The notes beneath the pieces were generated by a model. It worked only from the letters and a program-made list of their open reading frames with translations. It ran no database searches and was not told the DNA's origin. Positions 21,835-33,985 of a stretch of 64,000 bases of DNA are shown in pieces (positions within the stretch are counted from its first letter, which is position 1; the number at the start of each line of letters is the position of its first letter). The DNA comes from Thelephora terrestris (taxonomy: Eukaryota; Basidiomycota; Agaricomycetes; Thelephorales; Thelephoraceae), in assembly GCA_015956445.1 (NCBI GenBank), contig WIUZ02000005.1, positions 2,466,843 through 2,530,842 of the forward strand, written 5' to 3'. A program made the position numbers and the translations under genes.

Positions 21835-24800
21835 ATGACCACAGCGACTGACGAATGCCCAGGATGTGGTCGGTATTTTTCTTCCAAAGGGTTTCTAAAC
21901 CACCTTCGACTTACCCGTGACCCTCGCTGTACCTTGGCCCGAGACCATCTGCGACCAACCTACCCTAGGACAACTGATCAGGAAAATTTTCACCCTCCCC
22001 CAGAAGTCGACGTCGAAATGATTGACCTCAGCGACACGGAGTCTCTCGCTCCACTCAGACGCTCTGATGCAACCGGTCTTATCAGCCCCGATATCGAGAT
22101 GTCCGACTGTGAGGACAACAGCATTCACGACAATCCCCCGTGTATACCAGAAGAGGCTCCTGCCCTGGCCGCGCACCCATATTCCCAGGTCCCGGTTATT
22201 TTCGACTCCGATGCTGATGACTCCGACGATGAGAGTGATCAGGATCACACGCCGCGCTTAGATACAGGGACACCGCCTAGTCCCAGGAGTGCATCAGACG
22301 ACAATGCGGAACGTGCATCACAAAGAAGTGAGCTAGCTCGAACTGCTAATATTTCTAGTTCTGATGGAAGTTTCTCAGCCCACCAGAGCCAGTCACCCAT
22401 GGATCGAAATAATTCAGGTCCTGCACGGTTTACTATGAAGTTCCCAGGAGCCGGGGAAGTGTTAGAGACACAGCCGTCGTCGGTTGGATATCAGCAGTAC
22501 GCTAGTGGGCTTGGCGCCGAAGAGAATGGGCCTTCAGAATGGGCTCCTTTCTCAACCCAACTAGAATGGGAAGTGGCCCGCTGGGCAAAGCTAAGGGGCC
22601 CAAGTTCCACCGCACTATCAGAGTTGTTGCAGATCAACGGTGTGAGTCACAACTTTCATTGTGTGACCGGAGTCTGAGTCGTACGCTTTCAGCTTTCGAG
22701 AGCACTCGGGTTGTCTTTTTCAAATTCCGAGGAGCTTAATAAAATCATTGACAAGAAACTCCCCAACGGACTTCCTCAATTCGTTAGAGAGGAAGTTGAG
22801 ATTGCAGGGGAAAAATACGAGTTTTATCACCGTGATATACTCGAATGCATTCGAGCCCTCTACGGTGATCCGGAGATTGCGGAGTTTCTGGTTCACGCTC
22901 CCGAAGAACACTACACTGGCCCAGACAAAAAATGCCGAATCTTCTCGGAGATGAACAGTGGAAAATGGTGGTGGACCCGCCAAGTAAAATCCCACCCTCC
23001 TTATTCCATCGTCAATCTGACTGTTCTCTGCAGAAAGAGCTCAAAAGAAAGTTTCCTGGTGTCACAATTATCCCGGTCATCTTCTCATCCGATAAAACAA
23101 GAGTTGTGCTCTTCGGGTCAAAGACTGCCTATCCGGTATACATGACCATCGGGAACATCCCAAAGGATATCCGGCGGAAACCCTCACGGCGAACCCATGT
23201 TCTCGTCGGTTACCTACCGACAACGCAGTTGCCTCACGTCTCAAGTACCGCCTCGCGGCGCCGTATGGTTGCCAACCTTTTTCACCATTGCTTCTCCCGC
23301 ATCCTTGAGCCCTTGAAGCATGTGGGGGAGACAGGGGTTGAGATGACCAGTGGTAATGGTGCTACTCGTCAGACTCTCCCTCTTTTCGCCTGTTTTGTTG
23401 GCGACTATCCGGAGCAGGTGCTCGTCTCGGGCTGCAAGACAGGAGAGTGTCCTAAGTGTGACATTGATCGGAAGGAACTCGGCGACATTGACACACAGTC
23501 CTCATATCGAGACCTGCAAAAGGTTCTGGATGTACTCGCAACCTTTGATCGTGACCCAGCTGGGTACTCGGCCGCCTGTTCCAAAGTCGGTATCAAACCG
23601 ATCGTTCACCCTTTCTGGGAGACCCTTCCGTACTCAGATGTCTACTTATCCCTAACCCCCGATGTTCTCCACCAACTGTATCAAGGGGTAATGAAACACC
23701 TCGTTGCCTGGGTTACAACAGCGTTCAACAAGAGGGATCTTGACGCCCGGTGTCGGTGCCTTCCCCCCAACTTCAATATCCGATCATTTACAAAGGGAAT
23801 TACCTCCCTTTCACGGCTGACTGGAAAAGAACACGCCGACATGTGCCGCATCCTCCTTGGACTCATCGTTGACATGGATCTCCCTGGTGGTGCATCTCCT
23901 GTACGCCTCATCCGATCCACTCGAGCCCTCCTCGACTTTCTCTATCTTGCTCAATACCCGGTACACACTTCTGAAACCCTACAACTCCTCCGTCAGTCCC
24001 TTCGTGACTTCCATGCCAACAAACACATATTTGTTGAGCTTGGCATTCGTGAGGACTTCAACTTGCCAAAGCTTCATTCCCTCACCCACTACGTCGACTC
24101 GATCGAGTTGTTCAGGACAACGGATAATTACAATACTGAATACACCGAACGCCTCCACATCGATCTTGCGAAGGATGCATATCGTGCAACTAACCACCGT
24201 GACGAGTACGCGCAAATGACGGTTTGGCTCGAACGAAAAGAGAAGATACTACGGCATCAAAGCTACTTAGAGTGGCGCCTCAGAAAAAACACCACGATTG
24301 TGCCAGTGCTTCAACCTCGCATGGAATTCAATGGAGTCCTGACCCTCACGAAATCCCCATCAAAACCCGCAGTTGACTTGGATGAAATCGTTACCGAGTA
24401 TCGCGCCGTTTTCTTTCACCAAGCGTTACGCCGCTACCTTGTCGTCTTGAATCACTCCGGACCCCAGCTCACTCGGAATCAAGTCGAACGGGCCATCCTA
24501 TTCATGAAACTCCCATTTACTTCGGTCGCCGTTTACCACAAACTCAAGTTTACCAAACCTGCCGATTCAGGTCGCACCAAAAATCTTACCTTGGACGCAA
24601 TTTACGTTCGACCAGAGCGGCAATCAAAGAAAGGCTTGACCATTCCGGCACGATTTGATACTGCCCTTGTGAACATGGGTTCAGGTGGGGACACTGGTGT
24701 GGAAGGTGCGATTAAATTCACATCAATACTCACACAATGCTCAAGGAACCAACAGGCTATCGTATAGGGCAGATCCGGGTAATTTTTTCGTTACCAGGAG

Positions 24801-25084
24801 GCGAGGCCCAAGGGTCTCCTGAGCACCTTGCCTACGTTGAATGGTTTTCCGATTTCACTGCCCCTGAGAATGATCACGGAATGCACAAGCTGAAGCGCAG
24901 TGCACAGGATGGTGGAAGTGTCGCAAGTATTGTTCCAGTATCATCCATTCGACGTAGCGCACACCTATTTCCCAAGTTCGGTCAGGCGGTTCCAGAGGAT
25001 TGGACCTCGGAGAACGTACTCGAGAAGTGTAGTGTATTTTACCTCAACCAATTTTCCGACAGAAATATGTATTTTATTCTCTAA
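21835..25084 (+). CDS. Plavaka-type DNA transposase with N-terminal CCHC zinc finger
   Basis: Four exons: 21835-22641, 22693-22983, 23034-24705 and 24756-25084. They sum to 3099 nt (1032 aa) with no stop or frame break, so the gene looks intact. The N-terminus has a zinc-finger-like CPGC...H...C set (Cys8, Cys11, His23, Cys32), then an acidic Ser/Asp-rich linker. The transposase core contains WEVARWAKLRGPSSTALSEL, LGLSFSNSEELNKIID, SGKWWWTRQ, FSSDKTRVVLFGSKTAYPVY, RRKPSRRTHVLVGYLPTT, FACFVGDYPEQVL and CKTGECPKC. These are signature blocks, as I remember them, of the Plavaka transposases related to KDZ elements. The acidic residues around DVLHQLYQGVMKHL and the HSLTHYVDSI region probably belong to the RNase H-like fold, but I cannot assign the catalytic triad by eye. 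The DUF6532-like gene diverges upstream. Confidence 0.85.
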
Positions 25085-26896
25085 TTTTCATACAAACAAG
25101 ATAATGTACTTGTGGTCCCACTGAGTTCAAAGATTTGAAGTCACCGTCGTGACATTTTGCGTGATCGGGCGTCGAAAAAGACTCGTTGTCTCACTTCCAC
25201 GACCGCTGCCTCTAGGCTCTACGGCTTCATGGACGTCTCTCTTTCTACCCCTACGTCATCTATTTTCTCACTCTCACACCCTCTGTTCAACCGAGGAACT
25301 ATGTTTTGGATCCTGCAGTGGATCACCGGACAATGTTACCATACCTGCGGACAATTGGCCCGGGTCGCCACAGGAGACCAAAATGCCTCAAAAATCTTGG
25401 GCCTGCGCGGCGTGCCCACTGTCCACACTTCGCACAATGCATGCAGACAAGCTGGAAGGAGAGATGGAGAAGCCTCCCGAAGAAGTTTCCAACAAGATCT
25501 TGCCTACTGTCTGACCTCGTCCCCACCACTAGCACCACTCTCATCAGACCAAACGGCCAAACTTGGTGCGTGTTCACAATTTGCTGGGGTTCTGAAATTG
25601 CTAAGCGAGTTGAACAGTGCAGCCGCTGCGGGTATTTGGCCAAAGGACTGGATCCGTCATCGGCGTCGCGCCTCATGTTGACCTCGACCGGATTGCGCTG
25701 TGATTCATCACGGGTGTATGGGTCTGCGCCGAGAACTCGTCGACCACATCGCGGGTCTACTCCGCGACGACTTCTGAGCCCTCACCGTGTGTTTGTCGAC
25801 CTGCAAAGTGATGTACACTTCGACTCGACCCTTCGTCCATGCGGCGTTACGTCTGACACGACGGAATGATGAGAGTATTCTCATTTGCAAAGAGAGAAAT
25901 GAACTCCGCCCGAGGTCGGGTCATAATGAGTTCCGATTCTTGTCTTACATGGGTAAGCATGGCTTCTTCTGATACACTCGACCTGTCGAAATCCGTGATT
26001 CCACCCTTACTCCTGAATTCCGCAAACCTTGAGTGTTTTGCAACTTCACGACGTCCCGCTTGATCCCCTTCATCTCCGTATCCCGCCTCAGGAAGATACC
26101 ACCTCCATTCTTTTCTAGGCCATCCCTTCCTGGTCGTGTGGGTTGTTGGCCAGCGTACATGCGACGTCATTGACCATGCCTCGTCTTCGTTTCTGCATTT
26201 CTTGTGCCGACGTCGGCGCGTTTGGGATGTTTTCCCACTCACGACCTCAGCGATACATCTATTCAATGAGTAAGTAAATATACAGCTATAGCAGCCAGTT
26301 TCTAGTTCCAATCAACGCTGTATAACTAGTGATTACACTATGTCAGCCATCCTACTCTTGAGCGAGGCGAGATTGAACTCTCTACTTGAGGACAAATGTT
26401 ACTCGAGTTTTATCGAGTTAGATGGGAACAGGTAAGCGACATTTATACTTGAACATATTGCGCGCGTTGTCCCCACCCGCCCCTCCCTGACAGGCGCCAA
26501 CATGGGAAGTCCGGATCAGGGATCCTGGCATCTAGGTGATGAATATTGTGGCTAGGCTGCCATACCTTCGGATAGCGCCGCTTATTTTCACCTAGTCGGC
26601 AGGATTTTTCCAGATGCTTTTGTTCCGTACAGCTGGGAAGATGATGACAGTTCAGTCCCAAAAATAAGTTGACTGACCCATCTGAGCCCATCTGATGCGA
26701 ATCTGCCGCAAGGCCCCCACGAGGGAAAGATATAATGGCAAGCAAATGATGCATTAGAAATTTACGCAAGGCAGGGAGAAACAGCGGGGCGAGCACGGCA
26801 TTCGAACGCACTGACTTTCCTGTGAAGGGCATTGATGGAATGAGATTCACTCTTCTTCTCCGGCGCCGGGGTGTTTGTCCCAGCTCAAGTGAGCGA
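25085..26896. other. Downstream of the transposase, no gene seen
   Basis: Overlapping short open frames lie on both strands around 25150-25870, none with a recognisable domain or a clean splice pattern. Some may be decayed coding sequence. AGATTTGAAG followed by a TCACCG...GTGACAT motif occurs here (25129-25160) and again at 17868-17900 in the same orientation. The right end of the Plavaka-containing element, if it still exists, should lie in this stretch. No long inverted repeat partner was found by eye. Confidence 0.4.
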
Positions 26897-27183
26897 CACT
26901 GGGTCCAGGATAGAATAGGTTTCTGGGGATTATTCTAAATAATATTCAGAATATAATCAGAATAATAAACATGTCTTATTTTAAACATATTCTAGCTATA
27001 TCCTAGGATTATTTTATTCAAATCTGATGCCCAGAGCCAACTCTGCTGAGAGTTCATTTGCATTTGCATATTCCTTGAATGTGGGCAGAATCTGTTTTGA
27101 AAATAATACATTTACTATTTTAATTATATTCAGAATATTGTTTAGAATAATCCCCCAAAACCTATTCTACTCTGGACCCAGTG
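26897..27183. mobile_element. CACTG-ended AT-rich MITE, CGA target duplication
   Basis: A 287-bp element has inverted repeats of about 60 bp that start CACTGGGTCCAG on the left and end CTGGACCCAGTG on the right. Both arms carry AGAATAGGTTT, GGGGATTATTCTAAA and ATATTC motifs with about 90% match. CGA flanks both ends (26894-26896 and 27184-27186). CACTG termini with a 3-bp duplication are typical of CACTA-like transposons. The interior is very AT-rich and has no coding capacity, unlike its surroundings. Confidence 0.85.
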
Positions 27184-27882
27184 CGAGGCCCTCCGTCGTC
27201 AGCTTGGAGATCTGCACATTAAGTGAGTAAACGACATTTGCAACCGCAAAGTTCCCCTCGGATCCCCGCCTAGCCGCGTGACTTGCAGGTGACACCCCAT
27301 TTTTCTTGGATTAATTCCTCACAGTTCCTCACTGGCGAGGCTCGGCTTGTGCACGCACCCACGTTCAACGAGCCAAGCTGCATGCGGCAAACGTCACGCC
27401 TATCACCTCTGTCGCGCGGCGGACATGTAGGCTAGGGCAACGTAGATTTGAACGTCTTACGCCTCTCGTGCGATGGGAATCTTTGGAAAGGCTGGGCAGC
27501 GAAGAATGTCAGGGATACCAAGGCTTTCCACTGAGACTCCGGAAACCCACGGCTGGAACTGGGTGAACTGGCTTTCCTTCCCTCATTCAGTTCACCTGCG
27601 GTTTTACGAGCTCCCACCTGCCTTCCTCCAGCTGGCTGGGTACAGGACGGTGTACATGGTTTCCACCCCGCCACTCTTGACTCCCTGGTCGGAGGAGAAC
27701 TCCAGTTGGAGTGGAGATGCCTCTGTCGTTAGATATCCGATGCCAGACGTAGTGCCTCTGTTAGCATAGCCAAAAAGGAAGGACAATACACCCCCCGGTG
27801 ACATTCCTGTTCGAATAGTGTCTGGTGTACAATCTCGTATACGCACAAATCCACATCCAACTTCCAAACCAGCACAACAACC
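27184..27882. other. Intergenic, no gene seen
   Basis: Lies between the CACTG MITE and the stop codon of the P450 gene. Short open frames on both strands show no domain. It probably includes the P450 3' UTR. Confidence 0.45.
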
Positions 27883-30280
27883 CTACTCGTTCCCAAGGAT
27901 GGTAACCTTGAGGGGCATCTGTGGCCCTTTGTGTTCCTCCCCAACGACCACCGGCGAAATCAGCCCTGACGCGATCAGGCCCGACCTCACCTTCTGTACT
28001 TTCTGACCGTTGTCTGGAAGGGAGAAATCAAACTGCCTTACAAGCGTGACCAAGACCGTGTGTAGCTCTATGAGGCTATAGAGGTAGCGAGCAACCAGTC
28101 GATCAGTTATTCACTTCCGTTTCGCCGTCGCGGTGAGACTTACGCGAATCGCCACCCGATGCAACCCCTTGGTCCTCCGGAGAAGGTGGCGCTGCATAAA
28201 ATCATCTCAGCCCACGGTAAGTGTAGTGGAGATATAATTTCATCACGCACAGGTTACTGTAGACCCCGATGGGCGTCTCAGGCTTTTCGTTCATGTCGAG
28301 CCATCGCTCCGGCCGGAATTTGTAAGCGTCTGCTCCCCAGAGGTCCTTGTTCCTGCGAAACGCGGAAGCTGGTCTTAATCACCACGACCCCCACCGGGAT
28401 GTAGATAGGGAGGAGGAACATACAAGTTGTATCCAACCGTTGAGATCGTCATCAGTGTCCCCGCAGGAACCGGTAAATCTTCGTAAACCTTTCCGGACAG
28501 GCCAACAATGGGCTTCGAGAGAGGCAAGACGTCGTCTGTCTTGGCCGCGCGTGAGATTTCAGTCGCGATCGGGTACACCCTCAAGACTTCCTATGCGGAA
28601 CGGGAGGGTTAGCTCTCGTCAACAACATACCGAATCCCGACAAACCTTTCCCACAGCAAGCAAGTACGGCATGGAGTCAAAGTCATTCACGGTGAAATCG
28701 CTATCACCTCTCGCCCTGATTCGTCCCAGCGTTTCCCTAATTTCTGCTCGGAGACTTTCCTGGACATGCCGCTTGTTGGCGAGCTCCCAGAGGAGAAATG
28801 TCATCTACCGCACCAATTTAAATGGATCGAGGGAAGGAATGTGGGGAAGGGCTTACCGTTTTTGCCGTCGTATCGTGGCCCGCGAACATGATGGTCCTGC
28901 ATGAAGGATGAAGAGAGGCTATTATGTATCATAGATGTCGTCTCACCGAACCTGAGAGATGATTTCCTCATCGCTCAGCCGCCAATCCGGTCGAAGCGCA
29001 GAATTTGCCTTTACTGAAGAACTGAAAGTCGTACCATCTATCTTACCGTACGAAGGAAGTGGGAGACGGACCGAGTAAACTGAGGAGATCCTTTCCAGAT
29101 GTACCGTCCTCCAGCTCCTGGCGCTTCTCCTCGATCAGCTTCTCAGCGACCTCCCGCACATACGTCCTGTTCTCACGAAGTCTCGTCATCCCCGAACTCT
29201 TGTCCCTGTTGAAAAGCCAGGCACCTGTACCCTTCGGAGCCCATTTGATGGAGTCCATGACGAACAGACGTCCCTTTGAGGGCTTTCCAAACGCACCGAA
29301 GCTATGGAAGGCAACCGTTACGATGAACCCGCGCTAAAAGTGAAAGAGTGCGCACGTCAGGTTCTCGTATGACTTCGTGAGCTTGTTGTCCTTGTTTTCC
29401 AGAGCCCCAAAGTCATAGTCGAAAGCACCTGCGCCGATGCTGGTCTGAATCAATGAACGTCATATATAAGTGCTTTCAATCGTCCGACGTACACATCAAG
29501 GGCTGTTTTGCTGAGCCAAGAGTGTACATCGATGATCGCAGCTTGTCCAGATCCGGCGGCTGAGATGCTCTCGCGCCATATTTCAGCGAGCTGTTGAACA
29601 ATGGAGAGTTGAGTTTGGACATCTGTATCAATGATCGCCTGTGGAGGGGACGATGACTGACGGAATTGGAGCACCTGTCGAAGCAGGGATACAAAGCCTT
29701 AGCCTCGCCAAGACCGAAGGCTGGGGTCATGGCCCTCCTCTGGCGTTTATGCGCATTTCCTTAAGTCAGAATTAGGGGATGGATTAAGTGATATGTGATG
29801 CCTGACTCACCCTCGACCGCGACAAGACCCCAATCGAAGACCATCGAGTTTCGCTCTCTGACGATGTCTGGTTTCTCATATGTGCGATTGGAACCTTGAA
29901 GAATATGGTGGACGGCCTTGGGATCGGCGACCCACAAGCGTTCTTCCTGCATGCCAGGATTAGTGGGACTGCACCACACCCAACGCCCTAGAAAAGAAAC
30001 ACACCCCAAGCGACCCGTTCCAGCGCACCACGGTTCCGTATTCTTCCAGAAGCCTCTTCTCGACGACTGTGACCTCCTCAGACCTCCACCACCACGTGTG
30101 TCCTGTTTAGGGCGCCGTGAGAGAATGCCATTCACTTGTAGGGGATGGAGAGATACCGTATATCCAAGATGGGTTCTTCGGCCCCGGAACATCGCTGATA
30201 GAAATGGTGCGATACCGTTTATACAAGACGTAGGCCGCTGTGGCTCCGCAGATTGCTAGCGCTGCTTGCTGTGAGTCCAT
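27883..30280 (-). CDS. Cytochrome P450 monooxygenase
   Basis: Fourteen exons: 30157-30280, 30005-30102, 29811-29946, 29662-29759, 29495-29590, 29356-29444, 29072-29301, 28947-29013, 28857-28896, 28646-28804, 28424-28590, 28251-28352, 28144-28191 and 27883-28075. They sum to 1647 nt (548 aa). The N-terminal hydrophobic helix (AALAICGATAAYVLY) is an ER membrane anchor, followed by the Pro-rich hinge DVPGPKNPSW. Next come HKRQRRAMTPAFG (C-helix), the I-helix AGHDTT (Gly319, Thr322, Thr323), the ExxR motif EVLR (380-383), FRPERW, and the heme loop FSGGPRGCIG with Cys479 as thiolate ligand. All key residues are present, so it is likely functional. The substrate cannot be told from sequence. A relic of a related P450 lies 1.8 kb upstream, suggesting a former tandem pair. 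Confidence 0.92.
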
Positions 30281-32213
30281 CCTGAGTATGTAGGGGGCAG
30301 GCTTAACTCACCATTGACGGCAAGGATCACGACTTACTTATATGCGGATGAATTGAATTGGGATACACATCCTGTGTACGGGGACCGGCAACTTCTACCT
30401 CCGTGCGGAATTCCCATTCAGTGGGGATAGTAGGGACTAGTATGGTCTGGGAAGTAGGTGAGACTCAGGCGCGTCTTTCATTGTTACGTTCCCTGCATGC
30501 GTATAGCGACCCGTTTCTCGAGCCCTACTATCCTCACCTCTGTGGCCTTACATCGTGTGAGTTATCCACGGTCGCCAAGTCTTCTAGGTTTGAGTATTTT
30601 GGAGAATCATTCCCACGTTCGTAACGGTGGCGCCACTGGTTCGACACACACCAGTGTAAAGGTGAGTTTGATCGGCAACGGTCGCGGTCTTTTAAGGTTA
30701 ACTAAGGCACTGTTCTGATGGCTTCGGCCATCACCGGCACCGTCGAGCGTCCCTTGACACATCTTCCGCCCAGATCGCCCAGAAAGCGGTTCACATGGCT
30801 GAGCCACCAGTCCTACAAATTGCAGACTCATCGGCGCATGGCTGGTCGGGCCGACAGAATGTCATTTTCCCCTTCCACTGGAGTCCCGCTCCCTTTGGGC
30901 TCAACGGTCATGGGCATGCGCGTTCGGCCATCCCTCATTTTTGCGGGGTTTTCACGATTGAATGGTACTCTAATCGTTTCACAGTTTGCCCGTTATATTG
31001 AACACGTTCGAGGGGTGGGGGAATGGCGAAGATGCAGGAGGCGATGCTAAGGCGTGTCGCCGGAGCGACTCAACTTACCAACGGTGGTATATATCTCCTG
31101 GTGTCCGCTTTCTACGGATCACGAATGGACTCAAGGAACAGGACCGTCTCCCTTGAGGACACAATGGTCGTATGGCTTCTTAGGGGTGTCGAATCCTCAG
31201 GTTTCAATGTCGGCGTCAATGATCTTGGAGAATCTGCCGGGGAGGTGAGGAAGAGACACCGGAAGCTGGCCACAATCGATGGATGTATACTCAAAGCCCT
31301 TCGACCTCCTCGCTATGGACCGGCTCGAACTGCGACAATGGGCGTCCCACGATGTGCGATCTTCACAGTAACCCTCACACCAGGTTCCGGATGACAGCCT
31401 ACCAGCGTACCGCGACATCTGCTCTCATCTTGTAGCCGCTGCCAAAGTTGCCGCCAACCCTCGTTGCAACATTCCGAAGTTCGGTCCGTACTTGCTGCTC
31501 CAGGCCTAGGGAGAGGGAGAATCCACAAATTCAAACTGGGCCTTCATACGCAGTGGGGGGAAGGGCCACCTTGGAGTTGATCCAAAGACATCGACGCTTC
31601 TGCTCGCATGTCCGGGGTCGAGCGTGGAATCTATGTTCTTGCGACACCTTCAGTACCGAAAATGCTTGGTGGAGTGCCTCACGCCACTGAACAAGCTGAG
31701 ACCCTGTCTGCTAGGTCGTTTCGCCACGGTTTCCTTCAGCTGAGAAAGACCGCATTTTCATCTCCTGAGGTCATGGTTATATGCACCATAGCTTGCGCCG
31801 AGACCACTCAATCGCCAGCAACTAGGTGCTGTACATAGTGCCGGGCACCTCGTTCTATCCGCAACACCTGTTGACAAGGGGGTGACTCGCCTGGGGAAGC
31901 ACTTGTCTATTTGAACGGGTTACCTGGCTAGCTACATTACAAGAATTTCTCGCGTACACGTTGAACTGTATCCAACCACCCGAGCTGCATTTTCTATTCC
32001 TCTCCGACTACCACTGATGGAACCGCCTCTGACTTCAGCTTTCCTGCCCATTTTCTGGAAGTGAGAAGTTAAATTGCACGATGAGTGCGACCAAGAAAGA
32101 AAGAAGTGCGATTGTTCATCAGGAAAATGGTCAGTGGTTTCCACACGATTCCAAACGATCAAGTTTGTTCATGTGTTTACATGGCCATGCAGACAGTTGC
32201 CACCTCGACGACC
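30281..32213. other. Mostly non-coding; contains a P450 relic
   Basis: Apart from a short P450 fragment near 32040-32092, I see only scattered open frames (for example around 30720-31400) without domains or consistent splicing. Some may be remnants of a decayed gene, but none can be named. Confidence 0.4.
32040..32092 (-). pseudogene. Fragment of a P450 C-terminus
   Basis: The minus strand encodes VALIVQFNFSLPENGQE, closely matching VTLVRQFDFSLPDNGQK in the last exon of the intact P450 at 27883-30280. Stop codons follow and no heme-loop sequence is next to it, so this is a relic of a duplicated P450. Confidence 0.65.
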
Positions 32214-33405
32214 TCAATCGACATCAAGGTAATCCACCACTTCAACCATCCCTCTCCCCCTCTTCATCACCTCCGGCAGCAACCTCCATATGTACTCAGA
32301 TCCCCCTTTCTTCGTTCCTTTTGTGCTGTAAACTACATGTGTAGAGACTGCATTTGACTCCCACAATCGGGCGAGAACACGGTCGAGGTCCATCCACTGG
32401 TCATAGATCTCTTCTCGCATGCCCTCTATGATATCGGCGGCAAGAGGGGTCCAAACGTGGATGTGGATTGTGACCTTCTCGAAAGCGCTATGATTGGATG
32501 TGAGGGTCTTGAGTGCCAGAACGGTCCACACTTCAATTAAGCGTCCGAGCCGGAAGACCACCTCTTTGAGTTTGATTGTTTTTGTGAAGTCGATTGGACC
32601 TGCTCGTGGACCCCCTAGCGCAGACGCAGATGTGAGCCAGCTATTGGTCCATAGAATGTAAAGGGGTGGAATTTACAGAGCTCCTTGCAGTTGATATCGA
32701 TGCATTCAATGGTGTCAGAGCACGCCTCCATCACAGCCTTAGTACACCGGAGGTCGTTTGTGCAGTACCATGTGCATTCAAGTTTCCGAAAGTGGAGACC
32801 ATTCGGAAGCTCTAACAGTCGGAGTGTGGCGTGCTTCGTCCCTAGAGTCAAACGAAGTGTGAGGGTCCCGGTCAACGGTGGCGAGGTTGAAGATCGGGAG
32901 ATGGTGCCGCCGTCATTGTGGTTGTCTGCCATTATACCCCTCATGTCTAGATCCTCAAGAAGAGGTAGAGAACAAAAAAGCTTAAAAAAATGGGAGGAAG
33001 AACAGGCCGGCCAAGCTACACCAGGGGGAAATTGAGAATGATGATAACAAGCTGTGGGAGGAAATAAAAATCCGGCATACCGTGGAACACCGACAACCGC
33101 ACGACATTGGAAAATGTCCAAACCCAGTTTTTCTCTTCGAAAAATGCAGCTAGGATGACCTCTACACCAATGATGTGCAGAGAGCGGGCATAGTGTGCAG
33201 GCGAGCTGACAGGATCTGGGAAAATCTTGTTCCAGGCCACGAAGTCATCAAGAGAAGCGAAGGTGACTTTGCTGAAAAGATTTTTTCGGACACGTGGAAC
33301 CCATGACTTAGAGACGAGATAACAGCTTTTGAGTGTTCCGTGTTCGCCGTGCAGGAGGTCGATGATGTGGTCGAAAAGTTCGGGCGGGAGGTGAGGACAA
33401 GACAT
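32214..33405 (-). CDS. F-box domain protein
   Basis: Three exons: 33022-33405, 32677-32980 and 32214-32614. They sum to 1089 nt (362 aa). It opens with MSCPHLPPELFDHIIDLLHG, followed by SCYLVSKSWVPRVRKNLF, the F-box that binds Skp1 in SCF ubiquitin ligases. The rest resembles the degenerate leucine-rich region of agaricomycete F-box proteins (FCSLPLLEDLDMRG, PIDFTKTIKLKEVVFR). The second intron (32615-32676, 62 nt) is needed to join KEL to WGPRAGPIDF, because direct read-through hits a stop. The frame is open upstream of 33405, but the F-box normally starts a few residues after Met, which supports this start. The target is unknown; such genes are highly expanded in mushrooms. Confidence 0.75.
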
Positions 33406-33639
33406 CCGAGCGGGGGGCGGTTGGGTGCCTTTGGCGCTGGTCAATGGTCGCCGCGTGCTGATCAGGTCGGACGGATGATCAAACTCGTCACTCCTCGAGC
33501 TGCAAACGACCTCTCTCTCAATGACCAAAGAAAATGCTCACTGACCTGCATCTCTGACAGTGATTTCCATGCCGCCTCTGACGCGCTGAATTACTCGCTA
33601 CGTGATGCACGCATCTACCAAACCATCTCTCACCAGGAA

Positions 33640-33985
33640 CATCCCTTTCGTGACCTCCGTTAAACTACCGCTCACACAAGAAATTCGACACCTCCTGTTG
33701 GTATCACTTCGACTCCATCCTTCCCAACAGGATTACCCTCCCCCGCCTGCAGTACGTGGATGTTTGCCCGAAGACCAGGTCGCGGCCGATTGGAGCACGA
33801 AATATACCTATGGTCTTTCGCGCATTTTCGAACCCCAGATCGTCCGGTCGGTGGCCAACGTACTGGAGGCATACAAGTAAGCCCACTATTTTTGGAAGGA
33901 CGGAGAGCTCATTGATCTCCTGTATTCGGTTCGAAATCTCCGCTATTAGTTGTGTTCCTTGCACACTACTCAAGGCAAATCACGC
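33640..33985 (+). pseudogene. Relic of the neighbouring F-box-like gene's last exon
   Basis: About 345 bp are clearly similar to 35810-36160, the end of the F-box-like gene at 34702-36083. Shared stretches include CACCTCCTGTTGG, ACTCCATCC, CAACAGGATTACCCTCCCCC and GTGGATGTTTG. The copy has stops and indels and no upstream exons. Confidence 0.75.

Noticed and set aside
24878-25890. Overlapping frames after the transposase as an extra gene
   Set aside because: Three frames on one strand are open in turn, with no domain, no consistent splice sites and no start context.
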